Shown: positions 1-8,079 of the stretch, one piece after another
Numbering within the stretch: the stretch's first letter is position 1
How the letters are laid out: each line of letters opens with the position of its first letter
Assembly (NCBI RefSeq): GCF_005860765.1
Contig: NZ_VCEI01000021.1
Span: forward strand, 372,001 to 436,000
DNA length: 64,000 nt
Source: Dyadobacter sediminis
GTDB lineage: Bacteria > Bacteroidota > Bacteroidia > Cytophagales > Spirosomataceae
Direction: 5' to 3'
Translations under genes and position numbers: made by a program
The notes under the pieces: generated by a model
Database searches by the model: none
Told to the model about the DNA's origin: nothing
The model's input: the letters and a program-made list of their open reading frames with translations, nothing else

Positions 1-1394
1 TGACTTTTGAGCAGTGCCGAAACGACATTCAGTTTGGAGCCTGCGCCTCTTGCCGCAAGTACCTCGATGGCCGCGGGCTGCGCAGTAGCCGGCAAGCCGG
101 GCAAAGCCGCTGCAAGCTGATCCACAACGCCATTGCCTTTTATGGTAAGCAAACTGCTTTTTACCGCTTTGATTTCTTCTGCATTGCCATTTTTCAAGAC
201 CGGGATCAGGCTTGCCAGACTGCTTTCCTGCCCGATTTTTCCTGCTGCCCAAATAGCCGCCAGTTTTACTTTGCTGTCTTTTGAACTTAACGATTTCAGA
301 ATAACCGGCAAAGCATCTTTGGATTCCGCACGTCCGAGCATTGTAATGATTTCCGCCTGAACTTCTGGTTTTGCTTTTTTCATGGCGTTCAGCCAAGGCG
401 TTGTGCCGTCGGCCATCGTATATTTCTGGCCCAGTTTCAATGCGGCTGCGCGGTACTCCGGATCGGTACTTTGCAATGCAGTTACCAAAACCGGAACGGA
501 TTCGCGTTTTTTGATATCCGAATAGATTTTAAGCGCCGAGGAACGGGTTGCGTTTTGCTTTGCATCGGGCGTATTTTTAATCAGTGCCAAAGCTGCTTTT
601 TCGGCAGCAGGTGCATTGCCGTTTTCCGCAAGTCTGGCCAGATATTTCAGGTAAACCGCGGTGGCATCCGCTTCATCATAACCGTAAGCCGCTTTCTGTG
701 CAGCGCCGGCCAGAATCGCTTCCGACGAAGGAGCGCCGATTTCTGAAAGCGCGTACAAGCTTACTTTGCGAAGGTTTACATCCGTGCTTGCTGCCGTTTT
801 TTCTATGGCTGTTGCCGCTTCTTTGTAACGACTGCCGCCAAGTGCCTCGATAATGGAAATTTGTGCTGAACCGGACGCATTGCTCAATGCCTGCATCAAA
901 GCTGCACCCGCAGCTGGCGAACCGATGCGCGCCAATGCTCTGGAAGCCGGGCCGGAAAGTCTCTCATCCGATAAATAGGTTTTCAGTACCTCAACGGATT
1001 CATCTTTTCCGACGGTCTGAATTTGGTAAATCAGGAAATTTTTGCTGTCCGGATCATTGACTTTGGACAATGCTTCGCCGTAAGCTTCGGCGGCATTTTT
1101 GCGTAAGGCTTCCTTTCCGGCCTGCGAGGCATAATAGGTAAATCCGCCCAGCGCATACTGGATTTTGGTATTGTCGCCTTTGCCAAGAGGTGTAAGCATG
1201 GAGGCAATCTGCACCAATCCGGGCTTTCCGAGGCCGGCCAGCTCTTCCATGTTTTTATTTAATGCCGTTTGATCTTCGGAAGGAAATCTGGAAAGCAGCG
1301 CATTCACTTTCGTCTGCAGTGCATTGTCGGTTTGTGCCCATGCCTGTGACATCATCAGGCATAAGGCCAGGAAAGTATAAATCGTTTTTTTCAT
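1..1394 (-). CDS. Secreted HEAT-repeat protein, 5' part only
   Basis: Open reading frame beginning at the ATG at 1394 on the minus strand and running off the left edge, so at least 464 residues and no stop seen. The first ~21 residues are a signal peptide (KKT, hydrophobic core, then SQAWA-Q). The rest is a series of ~35-40-residue helical units rich in Ala, Leu and Lys, such as 'ARIGSPAAGAALMQAL' and 'LAAIWAAGKIG', typical of HEAT/PBS-lyase-like repeats used for protein binding. It sits 111 bases downstream of a Gfo/Idh/MocA oxidoreductase on the same strand, so the two may be co-transcribed. In Bacteroidota and Planctomycetota such HEAT proteins often continue into a 3-keto-glycoside hydrolase (DUF1080) domain; that part would lie outside the window and is only a guess. 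Confidence 0.85.
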   Translation of the reverse strand, partial: MKKTIYTFLALCLMMSQAWAQTDNALQTKVNALLSRFPSEDQTALNKNMEELAGLGKPGLVQIASMLTPLGKGDNTKIQYALGGFTYYASQAGKEALRKNAAEAYGEALSKVNDPDSKNFLIYQIQTVGKDESVEVLKTYLSDERLSGPASRALARIGSPAAGAALMQALSNASGSAQISIIEALGGSRYKEAATAIEKTAASTDVNLRKVSLYALSEIGAPSSEAILAGAAQKAAYGYDEADATAVYLKYLARLAENGNAPAAEKAALALIKNTPDAKQNATRSSALKIYSDIKKRESVPVLVTALQSTDPEYRAAALKLGQKYTMADGTTPWLNAMKKAKPEVQAEIITMLGRAESKDALPVILKSLSSKDSKVKLAAIWAAGKIGQESSLASLIPVLKNGNAEEIKAVKSSLLTIKGNGVVDQLAAALPGLPATAQPAAIEVLAARGAGSKLNVVSALLKS

Positions 1395-1405
1395 TTTTAT
1401 TACTG

Positions 1406-1450
1406 GTTGGCACTGGCTATTAGCTGTTAGCTATTAGCATTTAGCTTTTT
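1406..1450. repeat. Degenerate TTAGC intergenic repeat, copy 1
   Basis: A run built from repeated GCTATTAGC/TTAGC words just upstream of the HEAT-protein start. A closely similar element lies at 26378-26414 (shared words TTGGC, GGCTATTAGC, GTTAGC, TTAGCTTTT) and a diverged inverted one at 26536-26563. No coding potential. Function unknown. Confidence 0.6.
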
Positions 1451-1505
1451 TAAATTTAATTTTTTAACTGAGTGACAGGCATGCTGATGAATCGGCATTG
1501 TTCTG

Positions 1506-2780
1506 TTAAATAGTCCACGGCCCGCGCATAGGCTGATTAATCAGACGATTTGCACCTTCATCATCAATAAACTCCTGTTTTTCAGGATCAAATTTAAGCG
1601 AGCGGCCCAGCCTTAAGGCAGCCAGTCCCATATTCACGATTGTACAGGAACGGTGCCCGTTTTCTTCATTGAGCGCAAACTTTTTACGGTTTTTAACGGC
1701 ATCCACAAAGTCGGTAACCTGCGGTTCGGGATCAGGAAATGCAGCCAGCTTTTTTTCAAGGTCCGGAATGTCCGATTTGAAATTCGGGTAAAGCTTTCCT
1801 TTTGGGCCTTCAATGTAGGCTACGTTTTCGTCTTTTGCCTCGCCGTCGAGCACGATCTGACAGCCGTCTGCATATGTGTAAGTAATTCTCCGCCAAGTAC
1901 CTACGGCTTCGGTATGCTGCTGCGGTGCATCAATTTCAACGCTCACCGGACTGGTATCGTCTTTTCCCAGGAAATACTGGATCGGGTCAATGTAATGCTG
2001 GCCCATATCGCCAAGTCCGCCGCCGTCATAATCCCAGTACCCTCGGAAAGTCTGATGCACACGGTGTTCGCTGTACGGCTTGTAAGGCGCAGGCCCGAGC
2101 CACATTTCATAATCCAGCTCGGCAGGAACCGGCTGCGGAACATTGTTGGTTTTTCCAACCCAGTAAAATTTCCAGTCAAAACCCGTATGCTTGCTAACGG
2201 TAACTTTTAGCGGCCATCCAAGCAATCCGCTCTGAACAAGCTTTTTAATAGGCTTTACAGGCGTTCTCATTCCGTAAAAGTTGTCTTCAAAACGAAACCA
2301 CGTATTCAGCCTGAAAATACGTCCATGCTGCTGAACGGCTTCTACGAGTCTTTTTCCTTCACCGATTGTTCTGGTCATCGGTTTTTCGCACCATACATCT
2401 TTTCCGGCGCGTGCTGCGTCGGCTGCAATGATGCCGTGCCAGTGCGGCGGTGTTGCCACGTGCACAATATCCACTTCGGGAAGCTGAATGATTTCTCGGT
2501 AGTCGGAAAAAGTTTTTACGCCTTTGTCCACCATGCCGACCGCAATCTCAAGATGCTTTTTATCCACATCGCAGAGCGCAACTACTTTGGTGCCTGCATA
2601 CGGAATGTGTCCGCGGCCCATGGAGCCGGTACCGACAATGGCTTTTGTAAGCTGATCGCTTGGGGCAATGAAGCCTTTGCCCAGCACATGCCGCGGAACG
2701 ATGGAAAAAGTGGCCAGCGTGGCAAGCGAACCTTTGATAAAGTTTCTCCTGGACGCATCGGTGCCTTTCTTTTCTTTCAT
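1506..2780 (-). CDS. Gfo/Idh/MocA family oxidoreductase, Tat-exported
   Basis: 424 residues. An N-terminal twin-arginine signal (SRRNFIKGSLA, about residues 10-20, then a hydrophobic stretch to ~34) indicates folded export to the periplasm. The Rossmann fold follows: glycine-rich dinucleotide motif GTGSMGRGH near residue 50 and the family EKP motif near 132-134 (CEKPM), where the lysine is catalytic in known members. The C-terminal half has the GGGLGDMGQHYID stretch containing the usual active-site histidine. Family members oxidise or reduce sugars and inositols with NAD(P); exported ones of this type in Bacteroidota act on glycosides, some through 3-keto intermediates. The substrate cannot be told from sequence. 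The HEAT-repeat gene follows on the same strand. Confidence 0.9.
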   Translation of the reverse strand: MKEKKGTDASRRNFIKGSLATLATFSIVPRHVLGKGFIAPSDQLTKAIVGTGSMGRGHIPYAGTKVVALCDVDKKHLEIAVGMVDKGVKTFSDYREIIQLPEVDIVHVATPPHWHGIIAADAARAGKDVWCEKPMTRTIGEGKRLVEAVQQHGRIFRLNTWFRFEDNFYGMRTPVKPIKKLVQSGLLGWPLKVTVSKHTGFDWKFYWVGKTNNVPQPVPAELDYEMWLGPAPYKPYSEHRVHQTFRGYWDYDGGGLGDMGQHYIDPIQYFLGKDDTSPVSVEIDAPQQHTEAVGTWRRITYTYADGCQIVLDGEAKDENVAYIEGPKGKLYPNFKSDIPDLEKKLAAFPDPEPQVTDFVDAVKNRKKFALNEENGHRSCTIVNMGLAALRLGRSLKFDPEKQEFIDDEGANRLINQPMRGPWTI

Positions 2781-2977
2781 TAGTTAAGGATATTTAGGAA
2801 TGTAAAACTGTGATAATCTGATCGTGAAATTAGGACAATATTTATAATGTAGCAATGCAAGGGTAATACTGCAGAACATTAATCCGCGATTACTTTATAA
2901 TGAAACAAGTTTTCCTTTAACATTCCTATTCCTGCAAAACAATGTTCTGCGGCCTTTGTTTGGATTGTCATTGTGAT

Positions 2978-4537
2978 TTACAGCGGAATATTGCCGTGTT
3001 TTTTTCTGGGTAATACATCCACTTTGTTTTCCAGCATTTCGTATGCCCGAATCAGTTTTTCACGCGTTTGTTCCGGATAAATGATTTCATCAATGTAGCC
3101 GCGGTAGGCTGCGCGGTAAGGATTGGCAAACTTGTCGGTATATTCCTGAATTTTTTCCTGCAATTTTTCTTCCGGGTTTTCGGCTTTCGCGATTTCTCTT
3201 TTAAAAATGATTTCAGCCGCACCGCTTGCGCCCATAACGGCAATTTCGGCACTTGGCCATGCAAAATTCATGTCCGCTCCAATGTGCTTGGAGTTCATCA
3301 CGTCGTAAGCGCCGCCATACGCTTTCCGGGTAATGACCGTAATGCGCGGGACTGTAGCTTCGCAAAAAGCATAGAGCAATTTGGCACCGTTGGTAATAAT
3401 GCCGTTCCATTCCTGATCGGTTCCGGGCAAGAAGCCGGGAACGTCTTCCAGTACGAGCAACGGAATGTTGAAACTATCGCAGAAACGTACAAACCGCGCC
3501 GCTTTCTGGCTTGCATGAATATCCAGCACCCCGGCGAGCACAGCAGGCTGGTTGGCAATGATCCCGATGCTTCTGCCGGCAATCCTTGAAAAACCGACGA
3601 CAATGTTTTCCGCAAAATGCTGATGTACTTCAAAAAAGCTGTTTGCATCCGATAACTCCACGATTACTTCCCGCATATCATAAGGCTGATTGGCATTGTC
3701 GGGGATAATGGAATTTAAAGCCGGTCTGGACTCATTTCCGGGCGTATAAGGCAGCCGCGGCGCGTCATCTTCGCAGTTTTGAGGCATGTAGCTCAGCAGT
3801 TTTTTAATCGCAAGCAGGCATTCCACTTCATTGGGCGAAACAAAATGCGTTATGCCGGATTTCGTAGCGTGCGTCATGGCGCCGCCCAGCTCCTCGGAAG
3901 TTACTTCTTCATGTGTAACGGTTTTTACAACATTCGGTCCGGTTACAAACATGTAACTTGTATTTTCAACCATCAGAATAAAATCCGTAATGGCAGGAGA
4001 ATATACGGCACCGCCCGCGCACGGGCCCATTACAGCCGAAATCTGCGGTATAACACCGGATGCCAGCGTGTTTTTGTAAAAAATATCGGCATAGCCTGCC
4101 AGCGAAAGCACGCCTTCCTGAATTCTTGCGCCGCCGGAATCATTGAGCCCGATCACGGGTGCGCCGTTTTTCATGGCCAGGTCCATAATCCGGCATATTT
4201 TCTCGGCGTGCGTTTCAGAAAGCGAACCGCCGAAAACGGTAAAATCCTGCGCAAAAATATAGACAACACGTCCGTTTATTTTGCCGTAACCAGTAACTAC
4301 GCCATCGCCGAGATAATGTTCTTTTTCCAGACCGAAATCGTGGCTGCGGTGCATTACGAACTTGCCTATTTCTTCAAAAGTGCCTTCATCTACCAGAACC
4401 AGAATCCTTTCACGTGCCGTTAGTTTTCCTTTTTCATGCTGCGCTTTAATCCTTTTTTCACCACCGCCCAATTGGGCTTCTGCGTTTTTATGATCCAGTA
4501 ATTCCTTTTTTGAAGCTGCTGCAGATACGGGTTCCAT
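2978..4537 (-). CDS. Acyl-CoA carboxylase beta (carboxyltransferase) subunit
   Basis: 519 residues, full length for the propionyl-CoA carboxylase beta / methylmalonyl-CoA decarboxylase alpha family. It transfers a carboxyl group between biotin and an acyl-CoA. Visible are the N-terminal 'GKLTARERI' element, the first-half oxyanion region GGARIQEGV, the GGAVYSPA stretch and the second-half GGAYDVM motif, which is the normal order of the two crotonase-like halves. The C-terminus PRKKHGNIPL is the usual family ending. No biotin carboxylase or biotin-carrier gene is adjacent, so partners must be encoded elsewhere. Propionyl-CoA carboxylase (pccB) is the likeliest identity, but methylmalonyl-CoA decarboxylase cannot be excluded by sequence alone. 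Confidence 0.93.
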   Translation of the reverse strand: MEPVSAAASKKELLDHKNAEAQLGGGEKRIKAQHEKGKLTARERILVLVDEGTFEEIGKFVMHRSHDFGLEKEHYLGDGVVTGYGKINGRVVYIFAQDFTVFGGSLSETHAEKICRIMDLAMKNGAPVIGLNDSGGARIQEGVLSLAGYADIFYKNTLASGVIPQISAVMGPCAGGAVYSPAITDFILMVENTSYMFVTGPNVVKTVTHEEVTSEELGGAMTHATKSGITHFVSPNEVECLLAIKKLLSYMPQNCEDDAPRLPYTPGNESRPALNSIIPDNANQPYDMREVIVELSDANSFFEVHQHFAENIVVGFSRIAGRSIGIIANQPAVLAGVLDIHASQKAARFVRFCDSFNIPLLVLEDVPGFLPGTDQEWNGIITNGAKLLYAFCEATVPRITVITRKAYGGAYDVMNSKHIGADMNFAWPSAEIAVMGASGAAEIIFKREIAKAENPEEKLQEKIQEYTDKFANPYRAAYRGYIDEIIYPEQTREKLIRAYEMLENKVDVLPRKKHGNIPL

Positions 4538-4625
4538 GTAATACGGCCGATATAGTTACATTTGTTATTGAACAGGTTATAAATATAGCGTCATTTTTAC
4601 TGATTCGGGAAATTATTGTATTCTT

Positions 4626-5690
4626 ATGAGGAAGATCGGATTGTGCGTTTACTTGCTGACAGGATATTTATACGCTTTCAGCGGAATGGTGCGGGCGCAA
4701 TCCACCGGCGGAAGAAACAAACTGGATTTTTTGCAACTGCCGGCACAAGCCCGGAATGTCGCTTTGGGCGCAACACATCTTACGGTTCCCGGCAATGATC
4801 CCGCGCTTTTCATGCAAAACCCTGCCTTGCTCGATTCTTCCAAATCCGATCATGCTTCCGTTAACCTGATGCCGTATCTTGCGGATACCAAGTTTGTAAA
4901 TACGGCTTATGCCAGGCAAGCCGGAAAAACGGCCGGAACGTGGGCAGTCGGGATTCAGTATCTGAATTATGGAACCATGCAGGAGACCGACGACATCGGC
5001 AATGTGATCGGAGAGTTCCGCGCGGCCGATTACGGAATTTCGGCTGGTTACGGGCATACAATCGGTGCGTTTACTTTGGGCGGAACTGCCAAATTTGCAG
5101 GTGCTTCCGTTGAAGCGTATCAGATCTGGGGAATGGCGCTGGACTGGGGCGGGGTTTTCCGGCATCCGCGTCAGGAACTGACTTTCGGGTTTGTGGTAAA
5201 AAACATGGGATTTCTGAAACAGAATTACATCAGCGCGAATGACCCTGTACTGCCGCTCGACATCCGGGCCGGACTGACTTTCAAGCCGCAATACATGCCG
5301 GTCCGCGTTTCGCTTACTGCGCATCATCTTAATAAATTTGATATGGTTTATAATGATCCCGCTCTGTTTTATACTTATGATATCAACGGCAATAAACTTC
5401 CCAGAAAGGTCGGCATTGCTGAAAAGCTCGGGCGGCATCTTTCACTGGGTGCCGAGGCATTATTGCATCCCAATTTCAGAATTCTGCTCGGCTATGATCA
5501 TTTAAGAAGACAGGAACTGCGGCTGACGAACAAAGCCGCACTTGCCGGTTTTTCTTTTGGCATGTGGCTGAGGATTAAAATGTTTGAGGTCGGTTACGGC
5601 CGTGCGCAATACGTTCCGGGTTTCGGAAGCAGTTCCTTGTCGATCGTCATGAACCTTAAAAACGGGTTTGCCGCAGAAAAGAAAAAGTAG
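4626..5690 (+). CDS. porQ: Type IX secretion system protein PorQ
   Basis: 354 residues. An N-terminal signal peptide (MRKIG... ending near SGMVRAQ) is followed directly by the family's opening 'FLQLPAQARNVALG' and 'NPALLDSS', then 'GTWAVGIQYLNYGTMQ', 'DDIGNVIGEF' and 'GYGHTIGAFTLGG', all characteristic of PorQ. It is an outer-membrane beta-barrel related to FadL/PorV. PorQ associates with the PorU/PorV/PorZ attachment complex, which processes and anchors T9SS cargo on the cell surface. The gene stands alone, divergent from the carboxylase and convergent with the ABC ATPase (7 bases between stops), and is about 49 kb from gldKLMN in this window. Confidence 0.9.
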   Translation: MRKIGLCVYLLTGYLYAFSGMVRAQSTGGRNKLDFLQLPAQARNVALGATHLTVPGNDPALFMQNPALLDSSKSDHASVNLMPYLADTKFVNTAYARQAGKTAGTWAVGIQYLNYGTMQETDDIGNVIGEFRAADYGISAGYGHTIGAFTLGGTAKFAGASVEAYQIWGMALDWGGVFRHPRQELTFGFVVKNMGFLKQNYISANDPVLPLDIRAGLTFKPQYMPVRVSLTAHHLNKFDMVYNDPALFYTYDINGNKLPRKVGIAEKLGRHLSLGAEALLHPNFRILLGYDHLRRQELRLTNKAALAGFSFGMWLRIKMFEVGYGRAQYVPGFGSSSLSIVMNLKNGFAAEKKK

Positions 5691-5697
5691 CCGGCAT

Positions 5698-7200
5698 TTA
5701 CATTTGATTCATAACCTTTCCCTTGTCCAGCCTTAGAAAATGCTTTACGCATTCCGGAATTTCTGCCTGATAATGTGAAACGTAAATCAATGTCCGCTCA
5801 GGCGTATCGCAAACCGCATTTACAACGGATTTGAAATAGTCAACAGCTTCCGAATCCAGGCCTTGGCAAGGTTCGTCGAGAATGAGCAAAGGCGGATTTT
5901 TTACCAGAGCCCTCGCCAGCAAAACCATGCGCTGATGACCTTTTGAAAGCTGCGAAAAGTCTTTTTCTATAAAATGATGAACGTGTAAAAGCTCCGCAAC
6001 TTCCCGGACTCTTACAAGCTGCGCCTCCGTCAGTTTCTTGAAAAATACGCCGGTTGCGTCAAAGAAGCCGGATGCAATGGTTTTGAAAACGGTTGTATTT
6101 CTTGGAAAGTAAAGGTGCAGTTCCGGAGAAACATGTCCGATTTTTTGTTTGATATCCCAGATCGATGCGCCGATGCCGCCTCTTTTATGGTCAAAAAGGT
6201 CGAAATCATTGGCAAAGCGCTGCGGGTTATCGGCAGTAATGATGCTGAGCAAAGTAGATTTTCCGGAACCGTTTGCTCCGGACAAAGCCCATTTTTCCCC
6301 TTTTGCGATTTTCCAGCTTACATGGTCCAGAATAAGCTGATCATGATAACGTACTGTGATGTTCCGCAGATCAATCGCAAATTTGAAATCCGTAAATTCA
6401 GGATTGCCGAATCGGGCAAGCTGCTGCGGATCGGGTTTTGGATGCGTTGTATTCTGCTCTGACTTGGATTCGAAATCCTTGATATCAGACAGAGTTTTGA
6501 TCCGGCCTTTATGCAGTTCCAGCACATGGGTAATGCAGGACGGGATTTCGGAAGCCGTTGTGGCCATGATGATCGTTACGCCGGATTTGGCAAGTTCGCT
6601 TAATGCATTGCGCAGTACTTCTCTGGAATGAACATCCAGCCCGCTGAACGCATTGTCGAGCATAAGTATTCTGGGCTTTTTCAATAGCGATTTGGCCAGA
6701 AGCATTCTGCGCGTCTCGCCATTGGAAAGCGTTACAAACGGATGATCCAGCAAATGGGTGATCGATAAAAGCGCGCTTATTTCATCCAGTTCCTCATTGC
6801 TTACTTTAGAAGGTTCCAGTTTTACCGAATTTTCATTAACAGTACCGACCGGTTTGAGCTGATCCGTTAGAATGGCCCTTACTGTCGGTGCACGTTCCGC
6901 TTCATAAGCGTGAAACCGCTGCTGGTAGTATTCAGCGCCGGCACTTACAATACGGTTCAGCGAGTAATCGTTGGAAGCCAGCTCAATGGCCTCACGAAGC
7001 GGAGTATTCCAGCCATAACTGATCTGCCCTTTTGCTACCGGCCACTTTCCGGCTATTATTTCCAGGAGCGTTGTTTTGCCCGAACCGTTTGGACCGATGA
7101 TCGCCCAGTTCTGTCCGGGTGCGATTTCCCAGTTGATACCGGAAAGTACATTGGAATCGTATTTACGCGCTGAGACATTCTGAAGCGAGACAAGAGGCAT
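5698..7200 (-). CDS. ModF/PhrA-like tandem ABC ATPase
   Basis: 500 residues with two ABC nucleotide-binding domains and no membrane segment. Walker A motifs are at residues 36-43 (GPNGSGKT) and 308-315 (GANGSGKS); signature motifs are LSNGE at ~158 and LSKGH at ~418. The second Walker B is intact (LLILDEP, Glu ~443), but in the first the catalytic glutamate is Asn (ILMLDNAF, ~183), so domain 1 probably binds ATP without efficient hydrolysis. The stretch FANDFDLFDHKRG...SIWDIK matches E. coli ModF, once called photorepair protein PhrA. No molybdate uptake genes are nearby, so a transport role is not supported by context. The true function of this soluble family is not established. Confidence 0.85.
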   Translation of the reverse strand: MPLVSLQNVSARKYDSNVLSGINWEIAPGQNWAIIGPNGSGKTTLLEIIAGKWPVAKGQISYGWNTPLREAIELASNDYSLNRIVSAGAEYYQQRFHAYEAERAPTVRAILTDQLKPVGTVNENSVKLEPSKVSNEELDEISALLSITHLLDHPFVTLSNGETRRMLLAKSLLKKPRILMLDNAFSGLDVHSREVLRNALSELAKSGVTIIMATTASEIPSCITHVLELHKGRIKTLSDIKDFESKSEQNTTHPKPDPQQLARFGNPEFTDFKFAIDLRNITVRYHDQLILDHVSWKIAKGEKWALSGANGSGKSTLLSIITADNPQRFANDFDLFDHKRGGIGASIWDIKQKIGHVSPELHLYFPRNTTVFKTIASGFFDATGVFFKKLTEAQLVRVREVAELLHVHHFIEKDFSQLSKGHQRMVLLARALVKNPPLLILDEPCQGLDSEAVDYFKSVVNAVCDTPERTLIYVSHYQAEIPECVKHFLRLDKGKVMNQM

Positions 7201-7316
7201 GGAGAAATCGTATGGTTGAATTTGCGGTAAAGATTGGAATTTTAGCCGGGATCAAAAACAAAAAAGCATCCTGATTAAAGATGCTTCTGTAACTTACAAC
7301 GATAAAAACCGGTTTT

Positions 7317-7868
7317 CTAATGATGTAGTTCAAGGTTGAATTCCTTGATCATGGTATTCGTAAAGGCCGAAAGATCGTCCGTAGTTCGGCTCGTAATCAG
7401 TCCGTTATTCGTAACTACTTCCTGATCCAGCCAAATGGCGCCTGCATTTTCCAGATCATGTTTTATAGAAGTACAGGAAGTTAAAGTACGGCCAATTACA
7501 ACATCTGCATCGATCAGGACCTGCGGGCCATGACAAATTGCAGCTACGGGTTTTCCTGAAGCAAAAAAAGATCTGACAAAAGCAATTGCCTTCTTGTTGA
7601 TCCGTAAAGCATCTGCTCCCATGATGCCGCCGGGTAGCAAAAGGGCATCGTAATATTCCGCACGGGCCAGTTCCAGTGGAACGTCTACCTTGTACCTTTC
7701 GCCCCAGTCCAGATGACTCCATCCCCTTACTCTGTTTTTACTGGGTGAGATGAGGTGGGTTGTGGCCCCGCACTGATTTAGGATTTTTCTGGGACAAGTC
7801 ATTTCGACCTGCTCAAATCCATCCGCAACCAGAATTGCAACTTTGAATAAATTTAGTGACTGTTCCAC
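7317..7868 (-). CDS. DJ-1/PfpI family protein
   Basis: 183 residues, a class I glutamine-amidotransferase-like fold. The nucleophile elbow is AAICHGPQV with Cys112-His113, and the conserved acidic partner is Glu19 (DGFEQVE), the residues that define PfpI/YhbO-type members. Members have been described as intracellular proteases or as deglycases/glyoxalases acting on glycation products; which applies here is not visible. The final residues (FNLELHH) end just before a short AT-rich gap to the ABC ATPase, which is on the same strand but 116 bases away. Confidence 0.88.
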   Translation of the reverse strand: MEQSLNLFKVAILVADGFEQVEMTCPRKILNQCGATTHLISPSKNRVRGWSHLDWGERYKVDVPLELARAEYYDALLLPGGIMGADALRINKKAIAFVRSFFASGKPVAAICHGPQVLIDADVVIGRTLTSCTSIKHDLENAGAIWLDQEVVTNNGLITSRTTDDLSAFTNTMIKEFNLELHH

Positions 7869-7987
7869 GGGTTTTATGCAGATGCACCGGTTAGATTATT
7901 TGAACAAATAGTTGTACAAAAATTATGCCAATTTGAATAATGTCTTTATTCAAAAATGCTTTGGTACGAAGTGTAGCGTTGCGAACA

Positions 7988-8007
7988 CACGTGTAGACAC
8001 GTGTAGA
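7988..8007. repeat. Short tandem repeat, two 10-base units
   Basis: Two head-to-tail copies of CACGTGTAGA at 7988-7997 and 7998-8007, each containing the palindrome CACGTG, in the gap between the DJ-1-like gene and the clpB terminator. This could be an operator-like site or chance; nothing else supports a function. Confidence 0.4.
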
Positions 8008-8023
8008 ATTGGTTTATTTTTAC

Positions 8024-8065
8024 ATAAACAAAAAGAGCGGCCATATGGCCGCTCTTTTTGTTTAT
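8024..8065. terminator. Perfect 42-base palindromic terminator after clpB
   Basis: A perfect inverted repeat, arms 8024-8044 and 8045-8065 with a GC-rich core (GAGCGGCC) flanked by A and T runs. On either strand the hairpin ends in a T run, so it can act in both directions. It lies 14 bases beyond the clpB stop (minus strand). Confidence 0.85.
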
Positions 8066-8079
8066 AATTATTCCGTGAA

